Assembly (NCBI GenBank): GCA_034411955.1
Contig: DAOUMF010000222.1
Location: 1-30,392 of the forward strand
Direction of reading: 5' to 3'
DNA: 30,392 nucleotides
Origin: DAOUMF01 sp034411955
Lineage (GTDB): Bacteria; Chloroflexota; Dehalococcoidia; SM23-28-2; RBG-16-64-32
Below are positions 6,918 through 14,109 of the stretch, piece after piece. The translations under genes were made by a program, and so were the position numbers. Numbering within the stretch: position 1 is the stretch's first letter; each line of letters starts with the position of its first letter. Under the pieces are notes generated by a model. That model ran no database searches, was not told where the DNA came from, and worked only from the letters and a program-made list of their open reading frames with translations.

Positions 6918-7789
6918 TTCGCTATTATATCGGGGTGCGCCCTCAGGCGCGCCTCGATCATCGTGCGGTCTGGGGTGTTGGCCAGTCCGTCGGACTCCAC
7001 CACGAAAGAGGCTGCGCTGGTAGCGAAGCGGGCCGCCTCCCAGGGGTCGCCCGTCTCCCGGTAGCGGACCAGGAAAGCGACGGCGAAGACGTCGCCGGCG
7101 CCGGTGGGCTCCACCGCCTCGACCGGGAAGGCGTCGATGTGCCGCCAGGCGCCGCGGTGACAGACCTCGGCTCCCCGTTCGGCCCGGGTGTAGGCCAACA
7201 CCTCAACCTGCCGGCCCCACCGTGTCAGGACGGCCTCGGCAGATGAAGGGGGGAAGTCCTCATCGGAGACGAACAGGACGTGCGCGGGACGGAGGACGGT
7301 CTCCGCTCGCCATCGCTGGGGCGGCAGCGGCCGGACGCGGCCATCGGGTCCGATCTCCCGCAGCCAGCCCTGGGCGCAGACACCCAGGAGGGCCTGCGGG
7401 AAGCGGGCCGCAAGGGCGTCATCCACCTCGCCGGTCACGGGTCCCAGGAGGACGATGTCCGCCCTTCGCCAGTCTTCCGGCAGCGACGCGGCCTTGATGG
7501 CCGAGGCTCGCTGGGTGATGTATTGGACGCGGCCCGCGGCCGTGTATAGGTTGCGGATCTGCGTGGACCGAGGGGAGGGAACGCGCAGGATTTCGGCGCC
7601 GGGCAGGGCCTGCTCCAGGGCCATGTCCGCCCCCACGGCGGTGAGCACGGCGGTGTCCATTCCCAGGCGGGTAGCCAGCAGGGCGGCGTAGGAGGCGGTG
7701 CCGCCCAGGCGCCAGGAGGACGCGGCGCCCCCCTCCTCGGGGGCGAGGTCCTGGACAATGTGGCCGATGACCAGGAACTGCGGCGGCAT
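6914..7789 (-). CDS. PfkB-family carbohydrate/nucleoside kinase
   Basis: A 291-residue ribokinase-fold kinase. The N-terminal GHIVQDLAPEEG and LGGTASYAALLATRLG segments form the sugar-binding lid region. The C-terminal signature EPTGAGDVFAVAF (D233 as catalytic base, the GAGD anion hole) is intact. Specificity cannot be told; the sequence lacks features that would mark fructokinase, ribokinase or adenosine kinase. Its ATG shares one base with the stop of the khpB gene (TGATG), so it is translated in the same operon. Confidence 0.87.
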   Translation of the reverse strand: MPPQFLVIGHIVQDLAPEEGGAASSWRLGGTASYAALLATRLGMDTAVLTAVGADMALEQALPGAEILRVPSPRSTQIRNLYTAAGRVQYITQRASAIKAASLPEDWRRADIVLLGPVTGEVDDALAARFPQALLGVCAQGWLREIGPDGRVRPLPPQRWRAETVLRPAHVLFVSDEDFPPSSAEAVLTRWGRQVEVLAYTRAERGAEVCHRGAWRHIDAFPVEAVEPTGAGDVFAVAFLVRYRETGDPWEAARFATSAASFVVESDGLANTPDRTMIEARLRAHPDIIAK

Positions 7790-8538
7790 CAGCGAGCCGC
7801 GCCGCGGCGGGAGCGGCGTGGATAGATGACTACCTTGCGGCTCTCCCCTTCGCCAACCGAGCCCGTGGTCACCAGTTCGTCCTGGGCCAGGGCGAGGTGA
7901 ACGATGCGGCGCTCGGCGGCGGGCATCGGCTCCAGGGTGACAGAGCGGCTGGTCTGGCGCACGCGATCGGCCATGCGGCGGGCGAGGCCCTGCAGGGTCT
8001 CCTCGCGGCGCCGCTTGTAGTGCTCCGCGTCGATATTGACCAGCACCCGGCCGCCCATCTTGCGGTTGACCATTACGTTGACCATGTACTGGAGGGCGGC
8101 CAGGGTAGTGCCGCGGCGTCCGATGAGCAGGCCAAGGTCATCGCCGTCTATGTCCAGCACGGCGCTGGCCCGGCCCAGGCCATCGCCGGCCGTTTCCGGC
8201 GCTCGCGCGGTCACCTCGCCGTCGACCTCCATCAGCCCTAGAAGCTGGGTCAGCCACTCGATCGCCAGGTCAACCTCCGGGGACCTGATGTCCTTGATCT
8301 CCACCTCCGCCTGCTCTTCCGGTCCCAGCCGCGGCTCCGCCATCGGCCTGGCCGTGCCCTCCTCCAGAGCGGTGACGCGGACGCGGGCCGGTTCGCCGCC
8401 GATGCCGAACAGCCCCGGCTTGCCAGTGGTGAGAATCTCTATGTCGACCTGCTGGCGCTTCAGGCCTAACTCCTCGAGGGCGATGTCGATCGCCTCATCG
8501 ACGGTTTTTGCGCTTACCTCGACGCTTTCTCTTTCCAT
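7789..8538 (-). CDS. khpB: RNA-binding protein KhpB/Jag (Jag-N, KH and R3H domains)
   Basis: A 249-residue Jag/EloR/KhpB protein. The Jag-N domain (SVEVSAKTVDEAIDIALEEL, then GKPGLFGIG) fills residues 4-55; the KH domain carries the GRRG loop at about 138-141 followed by TTLAALQYMVN; the R3H domain, with ERRIVH, occupies about 175-240. The family binds RNA and in Firmicutes tunes cell elongation and division. The gene lies directly after yidC, as in many Gram-positive genomes. The start lies 44 bases inside the yidC end, but GAGGT at good spacing and the need for the whole Jag-N domain support ATG 8538. Confidence 0.92.
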   Translation of the reverse strand: MERESVEVSAKTVDEAIDIALEELGLKRQQVDIEILTTGKPGLFGIGGEPARVRVTALEEGTARPMAEPRLGPEEQAEVEIKDIRSPEVDLAIEWLTQLLGLMEVDGEVTARAPETAGDGLGRASAVLDIDGDDLGLLIGRRGTTLAALQYMVNVMVNRKMGGRVLVNIDAEHYKRRREETLQGLARRMADRVRQTSRSVTLEPMPAAERRIVHLALAQDELVTTGSVGEGESRKVVIYPRRSRRGAAR

Positions 8539-9478
8539 GGCGAGACCTCACTTGCGGCTCTTCCGGAGAGGCGGATGCTTCTGCCTGCTCCTGGATATCT
8601 GTTTGCGCCTTGGGACGGGGCCGCTTGGGTTCCGTAGCTGCGGCCGTGGGTAGAAGGGTGCGCCAGCTCAGGCGCCTGCCGTACACCCAGTAGCTGGCGA
8701 ACACGCTGAAGATGTTAGAGACAACCCAGTATACCCCGACGCCGCTGGGGAGGGCCAGGGTGATCCAGACCAGCACCAGCGGCATCATCCAGGTCATCAT
8801 CTGCTGCTGCTGTTGCTGCTGGGGGGTGGTGGCGGGCGTCGCGGCCAGCCGCGTCTGCACGTAGGTGCTGACGCCTACCACCAGGGGCAGTATGTAGGTT
8901 CTGTCCGGCCTCCCCAGCTCCAGCCAGAGGAACGACTGCTCCAGCGGGATCGACTGGGTGAGGTAGGACCAGGGGTAGACCCGCTGCGATAGCCCCACCA
9001 GGCTCTCCGGGCTCCCTCCTACCACGAAGGCCAGGGCTCGGTAGAGGGCGATGAATACGAGCATCTGGATCGCCATCGGCATGAAGCAGCCCAGGGGGTT
9101 GACGCCGGACTCGCGGTAGAGCTTCATCGTCTCTTGCTGCCGGCGCTTGGGGTCCTTGTACTTCTTCTGTATCTCCTGCATGCGCGGCTGGATCGCCTGC
9201 ATCGTCCGCGTCGACTGGAGCTGGCGCAGGGTGAAGGGGATGGTGACGATGCGCAGGGTCACGGTGAACAAGATGATCGCCAGTCCGAACTGCCCGCCGA
9301 CGATGTTGGTCAGGAGCAGCAGGGCGTTGATCAGCGGGTTCATGAGGAGGGTGTTCCAGGCGTGGCCTGGGCCGAGGACGACGAAAGCCGCCACGATCGC
9401 CGCGATGATGATGACCGGCAGCGTGCCGCGCACGCTTGGGCGCGGCACTGTCGGGGCGGCGGGCGCGGACTCGCTCAC
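8495..9478 (-). CDS. yidC: Membrane protein insertase YidC/Oxa1 family
   Basis: A 327-residue insertase without the large periplasmic domain of proteobacterial YidC. Hydrophobic segments start near residue 18 (VIIIAAIVAAFVVL), then the core helices: FGLAIILFTVTLRIVTIP with the conserved groove arginine, a charged cytoplasmic hairpin (MQEIQKKYKDPKRRQQE), NPLGCFMPMAIQMLVFIALY, then MMTWMMPLVLVWITLALPSGVGVYW after a run of eight glutamines counting the first after TTP. The tail is very basic (HGKRKRRGKRKNRR), suited to ribosome contact. GTG 9478 overlaps the stop of the upstream lipoprotein gene (GTGA). The open frame runs further upstream, but that part is not coding-like. Confidence 0.95.
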   Translation of the reverse strand: MSESAPAAPTVPRPSVRGTLPVIIIAAIVAAFVVLGPGHAWNTLLMNPLINALLLLTNIVGGQFGLAIILFTVTLRIVTIPFTLRQLQSTRTMQAIQPRMQEIQKKYKDPKRRQQETMKLYRESGVNPLGCFMPMAIQMLVFIALYRALAFVVGGSPESLVGLSQRVYPWSYLTQSIPLEQSFLWLELGRPDRTYILPLVVGVSTYVQTRLAATPATTPQQQQQQQMMTWMMPLVLVWITLALPSGVGVYWVVSNIFSVFASYWVYGRRLSWRTLLPTAAATEPKRPRPKAQTDIQEQAEASASPEEPQVRSRHGKRKRRGKRKNRR

Positions 9479-10656
9479 GGCGCCTCCACCTCGGTGGATT
9501 TCCCAGTGGTCGGATTCACACTGAACAGATCGCCTCCCTGAGCGCTGATGAGCACCTCCTCCACTTCCTCCCCTTCGGCGCCTCCCCTCTTCACCACCAG
9601 CGGGTTGGAGAGCACCGTCTTCTCCAGGGCCTCGGACCACAGAAGCCTCTCGTCCTCCGGTTCCTCCCCGCGGTCGAGGCCGTAGACGTTCCCGTCGCGG
9701 TCGACTATCACCAGCGTGTCGTCGGCGAGGATCGCGGCGGAGCGCAGCGGCTCTGGCTCCTCGGCCTCGAACGACCACCGCTCCTCGCCGGTCTCCAGGC
9801 TCAGGGCGTAGAGGCGGCCGTCCAGACTGGGCGCGTACACGGTGCCGTCCGCGACAAGGGGCTGGCCCCAGAACCAGTTGTCGGCCTTGAAAGGCCAGCC
9901 CTCCCGCTCCTTGCCGGTCTCCGCGTCCACGGAGTGAAGAGCTCGGCCGATCCCACCGACGAGGATGGTGCCCTCAGCCAGCACAGGGTCGGATAGGAAA
10001 CCATGGTCGGCCTCAAACGGTGCATCCCATACCGGGTCGAGCGTCTCGGCGTCCAGGGCGTACAGCTTGCCGTTGACGGATGCGACGTACAGGACGCCCT
10101 CCTCGAGCAGCGGCGCCGCCCAGATGCTGTCGCCGGCGTGGAAGGGGTCCACCTGCTCCACCTGTTTTCCGGTCTGCGGATCCAGTATGTAAAGAGTGCC
10201 GTCGTCGGATGCTACGTAGACTGCCGTCTCGCTGGCGGCTAGGCCCGCGATGATGGGAGCGTCCGCCTCGAACCGCCAGCGGACGCTGCCGTCCTCCAAC
10301 CCCAGCGCGTAGACGTCGCCGCTGTAGGCGCCCAGGTAGGCGGTGTCGCCGATGACCACGGAGGTGCCGTAGATCGCCTCCAGTTCGATCTTCGGGTCCT
10401 CCTCGCCGGTGGGGAACGTCCAGACGGGAGAGAGGTCTTCCGCTCTCAGGGCGGACAGCTCGCCCTTGGCGGTGCTGGCCAGCACGAGGTCGTCGGCGAC
10501 GCCCTGAGGGGAGATGCATTCCGTATTGGGGTGTGGGCAGGCGGGGCCGGCCCTGCGCTGCTTATTGTTGAGCTGGACGCATCCGACGGCGGCCAGCATG
10601 GTGAGGCCCAGGACCGCCAGGACGAGGTGCGGCGGGGTGCGCGCTATGCGTCGGAT
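9475..10656 (-). CDS. PQQ-repeat beta-propeller lipoprotein, probably with a non-canonical start
   Basis: A seven- or eight-bladed beta-propeller lipoprotein with repeated motifs such as YLGAYSGDVYALGLEDG, VYVASDDGTLYILDPQTG, LYVASVNGKLYALDAET and VYAPSLDGRLYALSLETG, typical of PQQ/BamB-like repeats. The first ATG (10599) starts inside the signal peptide. Reading upstream in frame gives a full lipoprotein signal with basic n-region RRIAR, core LVLAVLGLTMLAA and lipobox AVGC. A perfect AAGGAGG sits 5 bases before an ATC codon at 10654-10656, and no ATG/GTG/TTG lies between. I therefore place the start at ATC 10656; 9475-10599 is the conservative alternative. Its place between yidD and yidC suggests a role at the membrane in protein insertion or folding (inference). 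Confidence 0.8.
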   Translation of the reverse strand: MRRIARTPPHLVLAVLGLTMLAAVGCVQLNNKQRRAGPACPHPNTECISPQGVADDLVLASTAKGELSALRAEDLSPVWTFPTGEEDPKIELEAIYGTSVVIGDTAYLGAYSGDVYALGLEDGSVRWRFEADAPIIAGLAASETAVYVASDDGTLYILDPQTGKQVEQVDPFHAGDSIWAAPLLEEGVLYVASVNGKLYALDAETLDPVWDAPFEADHGFLSDPVLAEGTILVGGIGRALHSVDAETGKEREGWPFKADNWFWGQPLVADGTVYAPSLDGRLYALSLETGEERWSFEAEEPEPLRSAAILADDTLVIVDRDGNVYGLDRGEEPEDERLLWSEALEKTVLSNPLVVKRGGAEGEEVEEVLISAQGGDLFSVNPTTGKSTEVEAP

Positions 10657-10722
10657 GTTCTCCTCCTTAGCGACGGTCCCAGAGGACCGCCATCTGGGCG
10701 ATAGCCTGCCTGACGGCGCCGA

Positions 10723-10932
10723 TCAGGGTGTGGGATCGTAGCCGCCGGGGTTGAACGGGTGGCAGCGCAGGAGGCGCCACAGGGTGAGCAAGCCGCCTTT
10801 TAGCAGGCCGTGCCGTTCCACCGCCTCGTAGCCGTAGTGAGAGCAGGTGGGCTGGAAGCGGCAGGCCGGGGGCCTGGTAGGTGAGACGGACCTTTGGTAC
10901 CAGCGGATCAGGGCCAGAGCCGCTCGTTTCAA
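10723..10932 (-). CDS. yidD: Membrane protein insertion efficiency factor YidD
   Basis: A 69-residue YidD protein with the complete signature: LIRWYQRSVSP, CRFQPTCSHYGYEAVERHG, then KGGLLTLWRLLRCHPFNPGGYDP. YidD is a small membrane-associated protein that helps YidC-dependent insertion. The TTG start overlaps the rnpA stop (TTGA), as expected from the tightly packed rpmH-rnpA-yidD order. Confidence 0.95.
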   Translation of the reverse strand: MKRAALALIRWYQRSVSPTRPPACRFQPTCSHYGYEAVERHGLLKGGLLTLWRLLRCHPFNPGGYDPTP

Positions 10933-11312
10933 GGCTGCTTCTCCTCCCCGGACGCGCCCTCAGCGAAGATGCCGGCGCGGACGAACAGGGTGGCTACCGC
11001 TGCTTTCAATTTATGGAAGTCGGCCTGGGCGGCGGGGGCGCGGGCGGAGATGACGACGTCCCAGCCGGCCCGCGCGGGAAGGTTGTGCACTCCCTCCCGC
11101 AGGCGGCGGCGGACGCGGTTGCGCACCACCGCTTTGCCCAGGCGCTTGCTGGTGATGAACCCGTAGCGGTTGTGGGGGAGCTGATTGGGTAGGCTTCTGA
11201 GCACTAGAAATCGGTTGGCCAGGAGCTGGCCTTTCTCGAATACGGCGTCGAAGTCCTTGCGCCTCTGCAGCCGGAGCTGTCCGCGCACCGCCGCCTGCCC
11301 GCCGCTAGGCAT
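10929..11312 (-). CDS. rnpA: Ribonuclease P protein component
   Basis: The protein subunit of RNase P, about 127 residues. Diagnostic segments are LRLQRRKDFDAVFEKG, RYGFITSKRLGKAVVRNRVRRRLRE (the RNR motif that contacts the catalytic RNA) and GWDVVISARAPAA. I place the start at ATG 11312; a GTG at 11288 would give a more typical N-terminus, and neither has a clear ribosome-binding site. The frame stays open to 11528, but that part overlaps rpmH and is not coding. It starts 25 bases after rpmH ends. Confidence 0.93.
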   Translation of the reverse strand: MPSGGQAAVRGQLRLQRRKDFDAVFEKGQLLANRFLVLRSLPNQLPHNRYGFITSKRLGKAVVRNRVRRRLREGVHNLPARAGWDVVISARAPAAQADFHKLKAAVATLFVRAGIFAEGASGEEKQP

Positions 11313-11337
11313 GGCGCTGGCCCGGCCCGCCGTCCGT

Positions 11338-11475
11338 TCAGACGGCGAGCCGCCACCGTCCCTTGAGGAACCGGCGCTTGAGCATCGCCCGCCCGCTGCG
11401 TGTGCGATTCCTGGCCATAAAGCCATGACGGCGCCGGCGCCGGCGCTTCTTGGGCTGGTAGGTCCGCTTGGGCAC
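11338..11475 (-). CDS. rpmH: 50S ribosomal protein L34
   Basis: A 45-residue L34 protein: it begins VPKRTYQPKK, then a run of six arginines, HGFMARNRTRSGRAMLKRR and a basic tail. This is the standard L34 layout (xKRTxQPxxxKRxRxHGFRxRMxTxxGRxxLxxRRxKGR). GTG start with GGAGGAG 4 bases upstream. It heads the rpmH-rnpA-yidD-yidC-jag cluster, which in many bacteria lies next to dnaA and oriC; here the other side holds no dnaA. Confidence 0.95.
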   Translation of the reverse strand: MPKRTYQPKKRRRRRRHGFMARNRTRSGRAMLKRRFLKGRWRLAV

Positions 11476-11531
11476 AAAGCTCCTCCGATGGCCAGCAAGA
11501 CTGCGCCCCGCTCGGAACGGGGCACCACGAA

Positions 11532-11560
11532 ATTATACGAGCCCCCAAGTTAGGGGTCAA
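11532..11560 (-). promoter_or_regulatory. Sigma70-type promoter of the rpmH operon (TTGACC-17-TATAAT)
   Basis: On the minus strand, -35 TTGACC (11555-11560) and a consensus -10 TATAAT (11532-11537) are 17 bases apart. The leader of about 50 nt contains a GCCCCG/CGGGGC hairpin (about 11503-11521). This is the best core promoter in the window, fitting a highly expressed ribosomal protein gene. Confidence 0.8.
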
Positions 11561-11729
11561 ACGCTGTGAGGAGTATAGCGTCCTCCGGCGGCAGGAAGTC
11601 GGGCCTCGCTGTAGGGTAGGCGGGACAAAAGGGTCTGATAGCCGCACGAGACCCGACCCGCCTCAGGCCGGGCTGCCACGGGCAGCTCGAAGCCTCCGCT
11701 GGGAGTGGGACTGGTGGTTGGGATGCCCG

Positions 11730-12206
11730 CTAGCCCGTCTCCCGCTCCGCGAGCTGCTGGAGACCCAGCTTGACCTTCTCCCCCGGTGGGAGCTGGGAGT
11801 AGTCCGGAGCGCGGCGCACGGGGGAGCCGGCCGGGACGGGTGGCGATTCCTGTCGCCGCTCCTTCTCCACGCGTTCCCGCATCTGGGACACCACCCGCTC
11901 GGCGGCGGCAAGCTGCTCGTCGATCTCTTCTGGCTCCTCGCTGGTCACCAGCTCCGGTGGGATGTGAGGAGAGGCGGCCAGCCGCGCCTCGCGGTACTTG
12001 AGCGCCGACTCCCGCAGGCGGGTGCCGAGTCGCTCGCCGTCAGTGCGGGCGGCGTCCAGTTCCCCCTGAAGGGCGGCTATGCGGTCGTTGTGGGTGGCGG
12101 CGCGGGCCTCGGCGTCGGCCACCGCGGCCTGGAGGGAGTCCACCTGGGCCATCGCCTCAGCCAGTTGTTCCTTGAGGGCGGACGTTTCGGGGTCGGACTT
12201 CGCCAT
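11730..12206 (-). CDS. Coiled-coil protein of unknown function, SOS-box controlled
   Basis: A 158-residue, highly charged protein. Residues about 8-60 form a long heptad-like coiled coil (LKEQLAEAMAQVDSLQAAV, then DRIAALQGELDAARTDGERL). A second helical part follows at about 92-118 (EEIDEQLAAAERVVSQMRERV), and the tail contains PPGEKVKLGLQQLAERE. I do not recognise a family. The composition resembles phage scaffold or minor structural proteins, but that is not evidence of homology. ATG 12206 is preceded by AAGGAGG. Its promoter carries the same GAAC-N4-GTTC operator as the terminase operon, which is the main reason to link it to the phage-like genes. Confidence 0.7.
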   Translation of the reverse strand: MAKSDPETSALKEQLAEAMAQVDSLQAAVADAEARAATHNDRIAALQGELDAARTDGERLGTRLRESALKYREARLAASPHIPPELVTSEEPEEIDEQLAAAERVVSQMRERVEKERRQESPPVPAGSPVRRAPDYSQLPPGEKVKLGLQQLAERETG

Positions 12207-12218
12207 TGGGGAGACCTC

Positions 12219-12232
12219 CTTCCGGCCGGAAG
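12219..12232. repeat. Perfect 14-nt palindrome in the leader of the coiled-coil gene
   Basis: CTTCCGGCCGGAAG is self-complementary and its last bases run into the AAGGAGG ribosome-binding site of the gene at 12206. Folding would partly hide that site. Confidence 0.5.
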
Positions 12233-12275
12233 CGGGTGGGCCTCCGGCGCATAGACAGATAACAGGGCTAAGAGG

Positions 12276-12305
12276 ATGGTAGAACGGGTGTTCTCCTGGC
12301 CGCAA
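12276..12305 (-). promoter_or_regulatory. Promoter with LexA/SOS-type operator, unit A
   Basis: On the minus strand -35 TTGCGG (12300-12305) and -10 TACCAT (12276-12281) are 18 bases apart. The spacer contains GAAC-ACCC-GTTC (12282-12293), whose last base abuts the -10 box. The half-sites and spacing match the Bacillus/actinobacterial-type SOS box GAAC-N4-GTTC. A repressor bound here would block RNA polymerase. Confidence 0.7.
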
Positions 12306-12409
12306 GGGGGAGATGTCGCACAACGGTGGCACGAGTACCGCATGACGAAGACAGCATGCGCGACACGGCTGAGGCGCTGGGCTACGCTCGTTCGGGGGAT
12401 GAAGCGCTG

Positions 12410-12438
12410 TTGGCCGCCGGGCCGCCGCATGCTATATT
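12410..12438 (+). promoter_or_regulatory. Putative promoter of the LLM oxidoreductase gene (TTGGCC-17-TATATT)
   Basis: TTGGCC (12410-12415) and TATATT (12433-12438) stand 17 bases apart and about 46 bases before the ATG, which has CGGAGG as its ribosome-binding site. Confidence 0.5.
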
Positions 12439-12484
12439 GCCTCCGTATGTAGAGAGCCGCGACACCTGAGCCTCGGAGGTCGCC

Positions 12485-13360
12485 ATGGAGTTCGGGGTCC
12501 ACCTGCCTCACGTTGGGCCATTCGTCGCCCCTGAAGCCATCGTCGGAGTCGCCCAGAAGGCGGAGGAGCTGGGCTACCACTCCATCTGGGTAGCCGATCA
12601 CATCGTCACCCCTCGCGAGCTAGATGCTTCCAGCTACCCGGGCGGCCGCTACCCCATTCAGCCGGAGTGGCCGTTCCTGGAGCCGGTATCCACACTAGTG
12701 TTCGCGGCCGCCGTCACCCAGCGCGTCCGCCTGGGCACCTCCGTCCTTGTCATCACCCAGCGCCAGCCGGTGGTGCTGGCCAAGCAACTCGCCACCCTGG
12801 ACGTGCTCTCGGGAGGACGCCTCATCTTTGGCGCCGGCGCTGGCTGGATGAAGGAGGAGTTCGAGGCCCTGAACCTGCCCATCGCCGACCACGGCCCACG
12901 CATGAACGAGTACCTGGAGGTGATCCGCCGCTGCTGGACGGAGGACGACCCCAGCTTCGATGGCCGCTACTACAAGCTGGGCGATGTCGGGTTCTACCCG
13001 AAGCCGGTCCAGAAGCCGCACCCGCCGATATGGATCGGCGGCGCGGCCGATGGCGCCCTCCGCCGTGTCGCCCGCTACGGCGATGCTTGGCACGCCATGG
13101 GGCCGCCGGAAGTGCTGGCCCAAGGCTACGCGAAGGTCAAGCGGTACGCCGGGGAGTACGGCCGCGACCCCGATAGCATCGCCGTCACCGTGCGCGGCGA
13201 GGGCATGGGCTGGCGAGACCCCGCTCTGGCCATCGACCAGTTCCGAGCATACAAGGAGATCGGCGCGTCCTTCATGCTACTCGTGTTCGTGGCGGCGAGC
13301 GCCGACGACATCGGCGACATGATGGCGCGCTTCATGCGGGACGTGGCGCCAAAAGTCTAG
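12485..13360 (+). CDS. LLM-class F420-dependent oxidoreductase
   Basis: A 291-residue luciferase-like monooxygenase-fold protein (TIM barrel). Landmarks are GVHLPHVGPF at the N-terminus, AEELGYHSIWVADHI, VTQRVRLGTSVLVITQRQPVVLAK with the cofactor-proximal strand, LSGGRLIFGAGAGW and KPHPPIWIGGAADGALRRVARYGDAWH. The subfamily with these motifs (TIGR03619-like) usually uses reduced F420 rather than flavin; that assignment is by resemblance. The substrate is unknown. It is a single-gene plus-strand unit lying between two minus-strand SOS-linked units. Confidence 0.88.
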   Translation: MEFGVHLPHVGPFVAPEAIVGVAQKAEELGYHSIWVADHIVTPRELDASSYPGGRYPIQPEWPFLEPVSTLVFAAAVTQRVRLGTSVLVITQRQPVVLAKQLATLDVLSGGRLIFGAGAGWMKEEFEALNLPIADHGPRMNEYLEVIRRCWTEDDPSFDGRYYKLGDVGFYPKPVQKPHPPIWIGGAADGALRRVARYGDAWHAMGPPEVLAQGYAKVKRYAGEYGRDPDSIAVTVRGEGMGWRDPALAIDQFRAYKEIGASFMLLVFVAASADDIGDMMARFMRDVAPKV

Positions 13361-13386
13361 CCCTGGGCAACCGCGCCCGCAATTGG

Positions 13387-14103
13387 CTAGTGGTCATCGC
13401 CTGTTCCCAGTAGTGCTGCGCGCTCCCGTTTCTCCCACTCGTCTATCGCCTGAAGTTGAGGCTGCAACTCATCTTGGGACAGCTTCCTCGGTGCCTCGGG
13501 GCCGACGACCCAGAAGGTTGCTGGCTCGCTGACGCCCCATAGTTCGACGTTGACGCATGTGCGGATGATTCTAATCATCGCCATGAGGGCGCGCGCTTCG
13601 TCGAGTTCGCTCAGAAGGACTCCTCCAAGCGTGCGATAAATGGCATACGCCGTCGCGCTTCCGCTACCGATTGCATGGAAGTAATCGTGAAAGCAACTGT
13701 CCCCGTTGATCTCAAGCTCTAAGACCTGTGGGGCGTCGTCTGCCCACATTGCGGCCAAGCCCCAGAGGCCTATGCGAGCGATGTCTTCTCGCGGGGGATG
13801 GTTGGCTCTTGCTATCGCCTCGTAGACGGGGCTTAGGCAACCGTGTAGAGCCGCACGCGCGAGTTCGCGCTTCTTGAACTGATTGATATGAATCGGCTTC
13901 GACTCCAGGGCCGCCCGTGCACGCTGACCCCCGCCCACTGATCCGCTAAACCCGATCACGCAAGGACGCCCAGCAGGAAGTGACTCCAGCTTCTCAAGAG
14001 GCCACCGCACGCGTGCGGTCGGATCGCTTACCTGAGAATCCGCTCCAACAACAACGCCGCCTCGAAACCTCAAGGCGGCAATTATGGTCGTCGATTCAGC
14101 CAC
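13387..14103 (-). CDS. Proteasome beta-like Ntn hydrolase (stand-alone)
   Basis: A 238-residue protein with the N-terminus MAESTTIIAALRFRGGVVVGAD. If T6 is taken as Thr1, D22 falls at position 17 and K38 at position 33, the exact spacing of the 20S proteasome/HslV active site. Later, HAIGSGSATAYAIY matches the conserved GSGS loop (Ser129 region). The Asp166/Ser169 region is less clear (CVNVELWGVSEP). This predicts autolysis after T5 or direct exposure of T6 after a 5-residue propeptide. No alpha subunit, HslU, ARC/Mpa or Pup gene is near, so it may be a self-compartmentalising peptidase or amidase. GTG start 6 bases after the stop of the partner gene. The region has lower G+C than its surroundings, which suggests transfer. 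Confidence 0.78.
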   Translation of the reverse strand: MAESTTIIAALRFRGGVVVGADSQVSDPTARVRWPLEKLESLPAGRPCVIGFSGSVGGGQRARAALESKPIHINQFKKRELARAALHGCLSPVYEAIARANHPPREDIARIGLWGLAAMWADDAPQVLELEINGDSCFHDYFHAIGSGSATAYAIYRTLGGVLLSELDEARALMAMIRIIRTCVNVELWGVSEPATFWVVGPEAPRKLSQDELQPQLQAIDEWEKRERAALLGTGDDH

Positions 14104-14109
14104 GACGCG

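Noticed and set aside
10667..10722. Short reading frame between yidD and the lipoprotein (ends WDRR before a TAA)
   Set aside because: It has no start codon with a ribosome-binding site that would give more than about 8 residues.
10750..10766. Further SOS-like half site GAAC-GGGT near yidD
   Set aside because: The second half site GTTC is missing (GGCA follows), and it is inside the yidD coding region.
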